Part shown: one piece after another, positions 22,932 through 34,900 of the stretch | Position numbering within the stretch: the stretch's first letter is position 1 | Layout: each line of letters begins with the position of its first letter | NCBI RefSeq assembly: GCF_021917145.1 | Contig: NC_061076.1 | Span: forward strand, 2,861,832 to 2,925,831 | DNA: 64,000 nt | DNA from: Hypomesus transpacificus | Lineage: Eukaryota > Chordata > Actinopteri > Osmeriformes > Osmeridae | Direction: 5' to 3' | Made by a program: the position numbers and the translations under genes | The notes under the pieces: model-generated | The model's database searches: none | What the model saw: only the letters and a program-made list of their open reading frames with translations | Told to the model about the DNA's origin: nothing

Positions 22932-25918
22932 TTACATGGACATGTGTTCTGGGAGCACATAGGAGATATCATCCCAGGGGTGACGATACAGGCCCTGCTT
23001 CAGCCTCTTCTGGTCCAGGTAGTGACCTGGGAGGGAGAGCAGAGAGAGCAGCATCAGCAGTGTCATACGGAGGTCAAGCGTGACCCCACAGGTTTTAGCT
23101 TGGCTGGGGTCAGGGGTCAAGACTCCTAACTCACCGATGAATCCCATGCTGCGACCCAGGACGAAGATCCCGTTCAGCGCCCCGATCTCCACAAACTCAT
23201 CTGCCTCATCCCTGTGGGGGGAAGCGGATTCACGTCAATAACCAGTGCTACTGAGTACAGTACAGTACAGTGCTACTGAGTACAGTACAGTACAGTACAG
23301 TACAGTACAGTACAGTACAGTACAGTGCTACTGAGTACAGTACAGTACAGTACAGTACAGTACAGTGCTACTGAGTACAGTACAGTACAGTACAGTGCTA
23401 CTGAGTACAGTACAGTACAGTACAGTACAGTACAGTGCTACTGAGTACAGTACAGTACAGTACAGTGCTACTGAGTACAGTACAGTACAGTACAGTACAG
23501 TGCTACTTTATAAAAGACCAGCCGAGCCCCACGCACTCGTGAGAGGCATAGGAAGAGGGAAGTGTCATGGACGGACGTACCGTGTGAATCCACCACAAGT
23601 CCTGAGCAGATCGACGAAGGCCACGCCGATGAAACCGTCCACATTCAGGATCAGGTTGGGTTTCTGAAACGGCAATACAAAAATTAAGTGGACACTTAGA
23701 TAATGATTCAACCCGATGGGGCAACAGGGTGAATGGTATTCCGATAAGAGGTCTGTTATTGTGAATGTGACCTTGGAGGTGGTGATCTTCTCGACATCCA
23801 GGGCATAGTCTAGCAGCTGGGTGGCAGGGAAGTTCTGCTTCACAAAGTCCTTAAGGATCTGGACTCTCATGTCAGGGTTGTTGATCTAGATGCAACACAA
23901 ACACAGGCATTGTAAAAGGACATTTCAGGAAAGGACCAAAAAAAAACTAAAAACAATATGGCCTGAACTCACTGATTTGACCCTGTGGCCAATGCCCATG
24001 ATCAGTTTGCCCTCTTTCTTCATCTTGTTGACAAACTCCATGGGCAGCATCCCGCTGTCGAAGGCCTTGCTAAACTGCTTGGCAGCAGCATCCAGAGCGC
24101 CTCCAAAGCGGTCGCCCTGACAACCAGACGAGAAAAAAAGGTCTAAAACACTTTGCACCTGCCGCCGCATCCTGAGCGTGTGGTGGACGAGCGGGTGAAG
24201 ACGACTGTGTGCAGATTAAGGACGGTCTTACGATGGTGAGTAGACCTGACGTGAGACTGGAGATGAGGTCTTTCCCAGCGCGGGCACACACGATGGTGTT
24301 GTGGGCACCGGACACAGCCGGTCCGTGGTCGGCCGTGACCATCAGACACATCTCAATGAACTGGCAGGCGTACCTGGGCAACCTGGAGACAGGGGTGGAG
24401 GGCTCGACAATCTAAACACAGGGTAGTCACACAGCGTGTGGATATGGATTGTTGATTGTTACATTTACATTTAGTAATTTAGCAGACGCTCTCATCCAGA
24501 GCGACTTACAGTAAGTACAGGGACATTCCCCCGAGGCAAGTAGGGTGAAGTGCCTTGCCCAAGGACACAACGTCATTTGGCTCAGCCGGGAATCGAACTG
24601 GCGACCTTCAGATTACTAGCCCGATTCCCCACCGCTCAGCCACCTGACTCCCTGATTGTTGTCATGTGTTTGTGAGCGTTGATGTTGAATGTCAGTATTG
24701 TGTGACTGGGAGGGTCACCTTCTCTGGAACCAGAGCAGCCCCAAGGTTCCCCCGAGTCCCATCTCTGATTTGAAGACCTCTGTGATGGGCATGCCCGCGT
24801 AGATCAGCTCCTGGCCTCTCTCGTCACAGATACTGGTCATGAAGGAGGCCGGCTTACGGATCAGACCCAGCTCCTACAGGGCACAGGAGGAGGGACAGTC
24901 ACCACAACCTCCCCAGGCAGTGCTCTTCATCTGTTTCAGTTTAACCCAACCCCAAGTGGTTCACTGCAATTTGCCTCGTATGCATGGCAACGGCAAATAT
25001 TCAGCTACAGAGCCAAAAGGACATTGTGATTCATCGTTACGGTAACTCATACAGGACATGCGTCAGCCTGCTAATGACTGGTTGGAAGACCCACCCGTGC
25101 CCAGGAGTAGTCCATTGGCACCGTGGGAGGAGGCACCTCCGTTGCTGGGACGATGACTCCTTTGGCAACAAGGTCATCGTACACTGACCTGCACAGGCGG
25201 ACAACAAAAGGTCACAACATTTACAGGCCAAAACCCTGTCAAAACAAGAGTCTGGGAAATACCTTCTATCATACCTTTAAACTTGAGAACTCATTACAAT
25301 CGGTAGAGGACACTTACCCAATGAGTACGCCCAGCTCATCAAAGCTTTTGGGTACAAAGGCTCCAGCGTCCTTCAGGGCTTGGTTCTTTGCCACCGCCGT
25401 CTCCGAAGCCTGGTTGGCACAGGCACCAGCATGCCCAAACTGGACCTGGATGAGGAAAAGCAGGAAATGACCCGGTAAACATCTCTCTCTAGCCTGCTCC
25501 AGACCTCCATGTCCCACAGCCTTGTCATGGCCGCTCCCTCGTGCCCCGCCCTCTCACCTCCGAGGAGAACATGGTGGCGCAGGTCCCGATACACCAGGAC
25601 ACCACAGGCTTGGTGATGCGACCCTGCTTGATGCCCTGGCAGATCTTGTACTCCTCTGTGCCCCCGATCTAACCGGGTTTCCAAATGGAGCACATTCGCA
25701 GTTAGGAATACCAGGACGTCGGATGTCATAAAAATCGAATTGGAATTTGAAAGACAAGGCTCCCTTTTCTAAATGTTAACGTGGATGATTAAAAAGCCTC
25801 ACCTCTCCCAGCATGACAATCATCTTCACCCCAGGGGTGTCCTGGTACCTCAGCACATGGTCGGTGAACACAGAGCCTGGGTATCTGCAAGAGAGACCAG
25901 CAGTGAAAACATGTCCAT

Positions 25919-25966
<48 letters not shown>

Positions 25967-28900
25967 CCACACAGTCCTTACCTGTCTCCACCGATGGCCA
26001 CCCCCTCATAGACACCGTCGGTGGTGCGGGAGATGATGTTGTTGAGCTCGTTGGACATGCCTCCAGAGCGGGACACGTAGGCCACGCTGCCTGGCCGGTA
26101 CAGCTTGGAGGCCAGGATGTTGTCCAGCATGCCTCCTGTGTTGCCGATCTTGAAGCACCCAGGCTTGATCCCTCCCACCTGAAGATCAACACGGACACTC
26201 AAAAAAATCGGACATGGAAAAACACGACACGAAAATGGAACGACAGAAATCGCAAAGGATGCAAAAGGTGGGGTTGGTAAGAAACCTACCGTTGCCGGGC
26301 CAATGATAGTGACACCCTTCTCATCTGCCACCTTAATAATCTTCCTGGTCTGGGCTTCAGGGATGCCCTCGGCTATGATGGCGATGGTGTGGATCTGAGG
26401 AGAGAGATGAACCGGAGAGGTTGGAAAGCCATACCTCCAACTTCCACCCGATGCTTATACCTTATGAAGATGTCGTGTGGCCTTTACCTGTGGGTATTGC
26501 ATGGTTTCCATGGTGCTGTCGAAGGCAGAGCGCAGCGAGGCGAAGCTGATGACCACGTCCACCCCAGGGTGTTTCTTCATGGCGTCGCCCATGTTCTTGT
26601 ACACAGGCACCAGGATCTCCTTGTGACCCCAGTAGAACTTCTGCTTGTGGTCTCCACTGCAACACACGCCACACCCACCCACACACACACACCGTAAGGA
26701 TCAGCTAAACACAGGGCCAGACACACACACACACACGACCACCAAAGCCAACTCTCAACCTTTGTGCAGCCGTGTGGCCTTTTCTGTGTCTACGGGTCCA
26801 CTACTGTGAAAGCACTGAACAGGAAGTGACCTACGTAAAGGGGTAAACCATGGCAGCCACGGACGGCTCCTCCCTGGAGCAGACGTAGTCAAAGTCCAGC
26901 ATGCCCTGCACCGCCCGCGTCTGCATGCCCCACACGATGGACTTGGTGTGCTTGCTGAAGAGGGTGGTCACCTTGACTGCAGCAGAACAGGATGGAGAGG
27001 TGGTTTGGACACATCACACAGGAAAAGGGGGTTTTCAACACACACACACGGCTTCGCCTCCAAAGCTTAGATACCCCGTCAAGCACAGGAGGGAGGCTGT
27101 TGAACTAGAGCACACGGACAAGCTTTTCATTTGACTCGATGGAACGTGGTACACAACTCCAACAGGACAGACAGAGCAAGCTGTGACGACACAGAGGGGA
27201 AAAGCCACAGCGAGGGATGACACAGCTACACAGGTTTGAACCACCAGGGGTTTGCGAGACCAGTTCAATTGCGCTCTCCAATCCAGAACCCGGTGCTAAG
27301 ATTGACTTATTCATATTCCAAACAGTATTTAAGAGTTTAGAAAGGTAGCAGAACATCTCTTCCAAAACCCCCAGAAAGGATAGGACTATCCAGGAGGACA
27401 CAGTCTGTGGAGCCTACCTCCTGTCCTGGCTGACGACGTCTCTCTCTCTGTGTTACACCAGCACACAACAACATACAAAAGCGTTAATGTGGTTAACAAA
27501 TTAATGGTTAATAGTGGTTAATAAATGACCTGAAATTCCCATTGGGGATAAACAAAGTGAACCTGATCTAAATGGGATGTTTTATGGGATCCTTTATTTA
27601 GTAGCTTTATTCATTTAAGGTTTCAAAAGTCGAGGTTCTTTTAAAAAAATCAGAAAGGGCCATGGTTGTGTGTGACTTATGCTGATGTGTGGTTCCGGTG
27701 GCTAGGATTAGTTGTTGATGGCGTGCAGTAGCCTTCATGACCCACAGGGGGAGCTATGACACATGATCTGGAGAGCACACAAGGCAGTCTGTGCTCTAGT
27801 CTAGTGCATCCTGCAAACGTGGCAGTCATCTTACGTAACCTGGGACACACCAAGTTCTTAGTCTTTATGGTTCGCTGTAAGTGATTCCCACAATCAGTTG
27901 TGAGAGTGAGTGAGTGAATATTAGAGGCTTCACCTGGGGGGCCTCCTGGCTTGGGCTTCTTGGCAGGAGAGGCTCCAGATCCAGGCTTGGTCTCCGAGAA
28001 GGAGGCCGTCCTGCTGGAAGCTGGCGTCTGCGTTGGAGGGGGAGGACAGAACCGTGTTTTTGACTAATTAGCAGCGTTGAATTCTCGTTTCATTGCTCAT
28101 CTGAAAAGCACCAAAATGCAAGGAGCTCTCTTGCAGTATTTTCCTGAACTGTACAATGGGGCTTAGTGTTGTAAACCTGCGGTGATGCCAGGGACAAACT
28201 GGGGGCTTGTGCCCCGGGGACTTCCATGGTTGACTGGGGACTTCTGTCTGGTGTTTAGACAACAGGGAGTGCATGGTGACACCCCGCATTCAGTACAGAG
28301 AGGAGCTATTCAGAGTATGATCCTTGTTTGGCTGGAACTACGGAGGGATATTCTACATGAAGAGTGTATTCCTACCCTGCAGAATGATGCCAAGTCAGAA
28401 AGAGCTGTTTCAAACACACACACACGCACGCATTTCTCTGAAAAGCCGGGTGCAGCACATGCTTAATGGACCCCTCCAGGCTGCAGCAGAGTCCCATTGT
28501 GCCCTGGGTGCTATTTAAGACCTCAGCATCACAAAGCCCTGCTCTCCACGACACAGTGACCTGCTGGGGACTGGATGGATGGCCTCAGCCAGGGACACCA
28601 CCAGAGCGCAGTTAGGACAGAAGTGCAGGTCATGGTGACAGTCATGGTGACAGTCATACTGACTGTGGCACACAGCTCTGTTCACTCCTGTATTAAGACG
28701 TAAATTAATTCCTAAACTCTGGTCACCACCTCGTGCATAGCAACGCATTCCCCTATCTGGTCAGACTACGTGCACCATGTGACCTACGGATGCGCTGCCG
28801 CTGGAGAGCAGGAAGTTGGCAGTGTGGGCGGCAACAGGAGGCTGGTTGGGGATTGGTCGGTGGCCCAACGCCATGCCGACGATGGCAGTCATGTGAGTCT

Positions 28901-31900
28901 CTGTGCCGAAGACATGGATGGGGATGCCCGTGGTCTTACCTGAGGAAACATGGAGGAGAAGGTCTATGTTCACACAAACAGGACACACATTTGCACGATG
29001 CCTCAACGACAATAATCCTAATTCACCCAAAGAGCATCCATCTGAATAAACAGGTAAACAGGGATGGACAGCGGACTCTTGTGGGGGGTGCTTACCCACT
29101 TCTCCCATCACTCTAAGGCCCTCTTGGTAATTGGGTCCACCACGACGGACAAAAATCATGACCTCATGCTCCTTTAACGGGCCTTGGTAGTCCCGAATGG
29201 CTCTGACAATACCCTAATGAAGAGAGGTGGAGAGGGAGGACAAGAGACAACTTTACTTTTAATCTCAAATACAATGAAACGTCCTGTGTGAGGGGGCCCT
29301 GGGGCCGGGCTGACTACATCACTACACCCACCTTAAACGTGGCCGCCACATTGGTGAAGTTAGCGATGCTTCCTCCAATGATCAGGACCTTTCCTGGAAA
29401 CGAGAACACAGCGTGTTCACAACACTGAACACACCGCCGGTCCACGGTCTGACCTCAACACTCGAGTTCTGTGCGTTACCGTCGGGGTGCTTCTCGCGGG
29501 TCATCAGGGAGAGGATGGTCTTGGCGTAGTCGTAGGTCTGCTGTTCGCTCGGAGCTCCAGAGTACTCCCCGTAATTAGCCAGCTCGTCCACCCCGCCCAG
29601 GTCACAGATGGTGTCACTGTGGAAGGATCCCATTTGTCAAAAACCGTGATATCGATGAGGACACGGAAAGGGAAAAAACTAAATGGAAACGAGAGGAACA
29701 TTTGTATAAATCAGTTCAACGCAACACATTACCAAAAAAGAACACTGTGGAAACCGTGCACAACTAAGACACACTCCTCTGCTTAGTCAGTAACACTGAG
29801 GCATTCATTAGTCACAGCAGGTGCACCCTGGCGCGACACGCACTACGTCCCTGACAGCCTGGGAAAGCAAGGAGGCGCCAGCTATTCCTCCAGACTCTTG
29901 TTAAGACGACATTGTTAGAGAATCTAATTTAACTCTCGGCTGAACAAGCAGCGTGTGGCCAGGATCAATGGGACTGCAGCATCTCTGGAGTACCCTCCTC
30001 ATGTTCAACCTGATCATCCAGTCCTGTAGCTTTGGAGCCATATGTGGCTACGACAGGGAAGCTGTCTCAGTTCAAGGCAAAGGCACGCCATTGGCTCGTC
30101 TACCTGTAGACAACGGAAGCCCCTCCTCCTGCCACCATGGTCCAGATTCGTCCACGGGGGTTGAGCAGGGTGAGTTTGAGACTGGCCCCACTCTTGGCGT
30201 CCAGGTCTGCGATGTAGGCCTCCTGTGGGGGACATGGGGAAGGTCAGTCTGAGGTTAAGGACAAGGATCTCTTCACTGCTGCGGTCTAATCAGGTTGGAG
30301 CCTGGTTAGAGCACCACTCGCAATGCTGTGCACGTATTTAGGCTTCCTGTCATTGACAGGCGAGGAGCAAGAGTTATGTTTAGCTTCATTCGGGCGGGCA
30401 TCCTCGCATGTTCCATCTCCCTCATGTTGCATCGACATCGCACATGTTACGAGCTGGTTGGCCAGCAGCGCTTGTGACAGCGAGGAGCACAGCTGGAGAC
30501 CCAGAGTAAACACATCCAATCAAATACCCCCCCCCCACCCCTCAGCCGCCTAATTAGACTGGCCCGTCTGCTAGCCTCTGTCTAAAACGGGCTCAGTCCA
30601 GCGTCAGGCAGACGGCGACAAAGCAGCACATATAAAAACTGCCCCAACTCTAAAACATTTGTAGCAAATATCTACTTCGCATTGATGAGGAGTAACCTAG
30701 AGGACGTCCCGGTGTGTCCCTCCCTTCTTAAACGCTCGATCCAGGGTCACCATGGAAACAAGGTGCCATCTCAGGATGAGTCATGGCTGGCTGATTAATG
30801 GCCGAGCCGGCCCCTCCCCTTCTTAATCAGTGCCCCACGGTGCAGCTGGGAGAGGGGAAACTGCAAGAGGACCAGGGTAACTGAAACCCTCATATTCCCT
30901 AGAACACATGCTGACGTGTCAATTAGCAAACAGGATAAAGGAAGAAGGAAGTTGATCAGCGAGTCAAACCTGCAAGAGAAAGATGAGCAACCACCGGTAT
31001 TCAGAGTTTGTTTCCACGTGTTGTTGCTTGAGAGGTCATGTGTTGTCTCTGTGGACTCTAATTTGCTGAAAGAAAATTGCCTGTATGACTCATAACTAAT
31101 CTGTAATACCTCCACGTTATCTTTTACGACTTCTTAGAATCTGCCCTCAATGTCCTACTTCCTTCAATATCCCTATCAACAGACAGATGACTGTGACGTC
31201 TCCAGCAGTGGTGTGCTCCCTGTTGCAGCCCTCACCTCGGGGTAGGCCTCCCTGCCGAAGGGGGGGGGGAACTCCACATCCCCCCACTTGGCCTTACAGA
31301 GGTAGTCAGCCGTGGCGTCGATCTTGGCCGCCATGTCAAGCACAAACACGCCATCCTTGGTGACAACTACGAGAGAGAGAGAGAGAGAGGCAGAGAGAGA
31401 GAGAGACACACACACACACACACAAAGACAGTGTATAAGAGTGAGGCGTCAGCACGGCCAGGAACCACATGTACTTATTGATATTCGCTAACTCACTTGG
31501 CTCAGACTGTAATCTAATCATGGCCTCCTCTCCATCTGTGACATCACCGCACTAACATCTTTCAGCCAATGGCTTTACTTCAGATATAGATATGCACGGC
31601 TGGTAGGAATGCAAAGAATGTAATGCCAGTGTTTTCATTATCAATGTATGTTCGAAGATTCGCAAGTGTTCATTTGTGAGTATGTGCGAGAGCTTGTTTT
31701 CCCCAGACACCTCCCGTCTCCAGCAGGGATGAACTGAAATAGGAGAGAGGGAAGTGGAGAGGCCCGAGCCCACCCCTAGGGGGCGTCCTAACCCCCCCAC
31801 TCCCTTTGGGGGAGGCAGGAGGGCCGGGGGGGGAGGGGAGGAGACACATCAAAGAGGAGAGGGGCGGTCTCGGTAGCCCTAACCCGTTCCACAGGAACAG

Positions 31901-34900
31901 ATGCCACTGGGCATATACTGGGGCCCAATTACTCCGTTATAAACACACAGCACAGTCATCAAACAGGAGGACTATGAATTATTGAGCCTTTTCCTCCCTC
32001 AGCATTAGAATATGTTGCGACGAACTTCTGCAGTGGCTCCATCACCGCAGGATGTCGGCTTTTAAACTTTCTTTCTGATCTCATTCCAAATGTCTTGATC
32101 TCATGACAAAATGATTGGTCCGTGCTGGAAGGCTCGAGTCTGAATTTGGGAACAGCGACGTTGAGCATCCTGTTTGGGTGCTTGTGTTGGAGGGTGGTCT
32201 GTCAGGACTGGTGCTGGGAGACTGAGAGAACCTACCCACTGGGTTGATTTCCAGGTAGGTGAAGTACAAGTCTTCATACAGGTTGAAGAGTCCAACCACA
32301 AAGCTGGCCAGAACCCTGCAGGAAAGACAGGAAAGACAACTCATGTAAAATGACCTTATACTGTATTCTCCTCACCGCAGCAGTTATCAATGTATAACTA
32401 GCAAGATTAGTTCGACTGTGACTGCTTCCAGATGGTGCAAAGAAGCATATTTATGTCTACCAGTTATTCCTCCTAGACAGTGAGTCACACTTCTGCAGAA
32501 AGAACACTCAACGTAAAAAACATCCGTAAAGGGAAGGAGGAGGGAGGACAAGAATGGAGGAGAGACAGCACTCTAGCTTCCTCGACAACACCTGTAAATT
32601 AACTGCCAAACAGACAGCTTGCTACCAAGGAGGAAATCTTGAATTTACTCCTGCCTGCCCCTGTCAAAACAGAGATGAAGTGTGGGGGGAGGGAGCAGTA
32701 TGTCTTCCTCTCCCCTGCCTGTCAGTGGAGCAGGCAGCTCTGCTGCCCCCCGTGACCATGTCAGTCTCCTGTCAGGAGAGCTGCTTTAGCAGCCAGGAGC
32801 CCACTGGCCAACCCAGAGTGACTCAGCACATCCTGACAGGCCCAGCCCCCCCCCACCCTCCTTCTGTTCTGGATCCACACCCAGGAAGGGGGGCAAGGCT
32901 TGAGGGAAGTGGGCGAGGCGGAAGGAGAGGCTTTGGCCTGAACCGGGGTGGAGAGCCATCTTCCTCAATGTCAGCCAAGACAGGGGAGTCTAGCCAGACC
33001 CCCACCCTGCCGTGAGAGGGGGCCGCCGGGAGAAAGGGAGGGGGGCCACTGTGTTCGACCCATCAAAATAAAACGCCAGGCCCCGAGGACGTGCCTAGAA
33101 TGGGACAGAGGGGGGAGGACGGGGCGATGGAAGAAAGGCGAGCGGGTGGAGGGAGGGGGTTTGTCATTTGTCTAATGGAACTCAGGCCATCATTCAACCC
33201 CCCCCCCCCCCCCCCCCCAGCTCTCCCCCCCTCCCAACCCCCAGCTTAACTGTATTATCTGAAAATGCCTGGCCATCTCTTTCCTCTCCTCCCTCCGTCA
33301 TCCACACTGTGTTGTGCTAGTCTTTCCTTTCCAGCCTGACCCACGTCCAGAAAAAGTCCCTTCCCCAGCCCCCCCTGTCGCTAGGCCTCGAAAGAGAGGT
33401 CGACCTTCCGGGAAAAAAAAAAAACCCCGGAAAACCTATATCGCCGTATCTGCTGATGATCAGAGTGCCTTTCTCGCCGTATCTGCTGATGATCAGAGTG
33501 CCTTTCTCGCTCTCCACTCACGCTTTCCTGTCGGCCGGGACGTGACTCAGGAGCTGTTTCTTCACGGCGTCCTCGCTGATCTTCTCGTCCACGCCCACCA
33601 GCAGTTTCTGGGCCTTGGCGTCCACGTCGCCCACGTCCACGCCGCCCTCATGGTGGAACAGCACGTAGTCGCCCTCCCGGGTGGCGTAGATGCACACGTA
33701 GAACTCCTCCTCCTGATGGCCGCACACAGAGCAGACTAAAGGTCAAACCCACTGGAGACAGCCACAGCTGACGTGGTCTAAGAAGGTCTACTGAAGGCGT
33801 TGGACTGTATTGTGGCTGGTGGTTGAATGGAACACGGCTGGGAAACCTGTTCGTGAACAGGTTTGTATTGAGAGACAGAGTGATTTAAGCTACCTGCTTA
33901 TGAGCAACGAACGGCTCAATGAGGAAGTTCTTCAGGACACCCTTAGCTTTTCCCACCTGAAAAACAAGCAACAAGGAATTGGTTAGGGACTGAAATGTCT
34001 TAAGCTATTCATTTTGTAATTGGTGTGTGTAGTGACCTGGATGAGCAAGAAGTCAGTTTGAATTCACATGAGAGATAGAGTCTATGATACGGCTACATAA
34101 ATAAATATAAAATACAGCTACGGAACAGCTCCGAGCCAGTGTAGTTCAGACTGTAGAGTCTGGAGGATCCATCTTAATGCAACAGTGCCCTTGTTTACAG
34201 GTCCACCCTCAGGACTGATGTGGAGAGGAGGATGGAGTGGGAGGGGAGAAGTGTGTACAAAGCATTGGAGAGAGGCATGAACGGACAGGAATCAGAACGA
34301 CAATAGCGAGAGCGGACAAAACGCTCACTCAGCCAGTCAGGAGAAACTGTGGACAAGACTGAGGTGACGTCTGGGAAAGGAAGAACAAACTGGTTTTGTG
34401 AGACCGAGTTCGGAGCAGGACTTGCCAAAATACGACAACAGAAGGCTTGTCCCGAAAAGTCTCAAAGTGACATCGTCAAAATATCAAATTCTCGCACACA
34501 GCATTTAAGCTGTATAGAGACGAGGTCCTCTGAGACTTGAATTCAAATGGAAATGGTTGAAAAAGAGAGAGTAAAGTGGCTGCCATGTACTGCTGCAGGC
34601 AAGCCCCCCTCCCCCCCCTAACCCAGCCCTCTCATTTGGGCTGGCTGTCACAGCACTAGCACTAAAAGGCCACTAGGCATAAAATAACCAGGGACTGCCC
34701 AGGAAAGAAGTAAGACAGAAAGAAAATGAGAGGGGGGGGGGGGGGGGGGGGGAAGGTTGACATTTTAGAGAAAGGGACATAAAAAGAAACGAGAACGGAG
34801 AAAACAGGTCATGTGACTGAAGCCCCTCGAGAAGCGGAGGCCAATTTAGAAATAAATGAGGTGGCACTTCTCCAGCCTCCAAGATGGGATGATAGAAATC

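Noticed and set aside
24584-24652. tRNA gene
   Set aside because: The tRNA-like A and B boxes belong to the SINE head; the flanking target-site duplication and lack of a full cloverleaf argue against a functional tRNA.
31371-31423. GA/CA tract considered as a CRISPR-like or regulatory array
   Set aside because: It is a simple microsatellite with no spacers; no CRISPR or prokaryotic feature exists in this vertebrate sequence.
32200-32240. Earlier donor GTGGGT for the ACLY exon ending EINP
   Set aside because: It breaks the frame with the next exon; the downstream GTAGGT donor at 32231-32235 restores EINPVVVTKDG.
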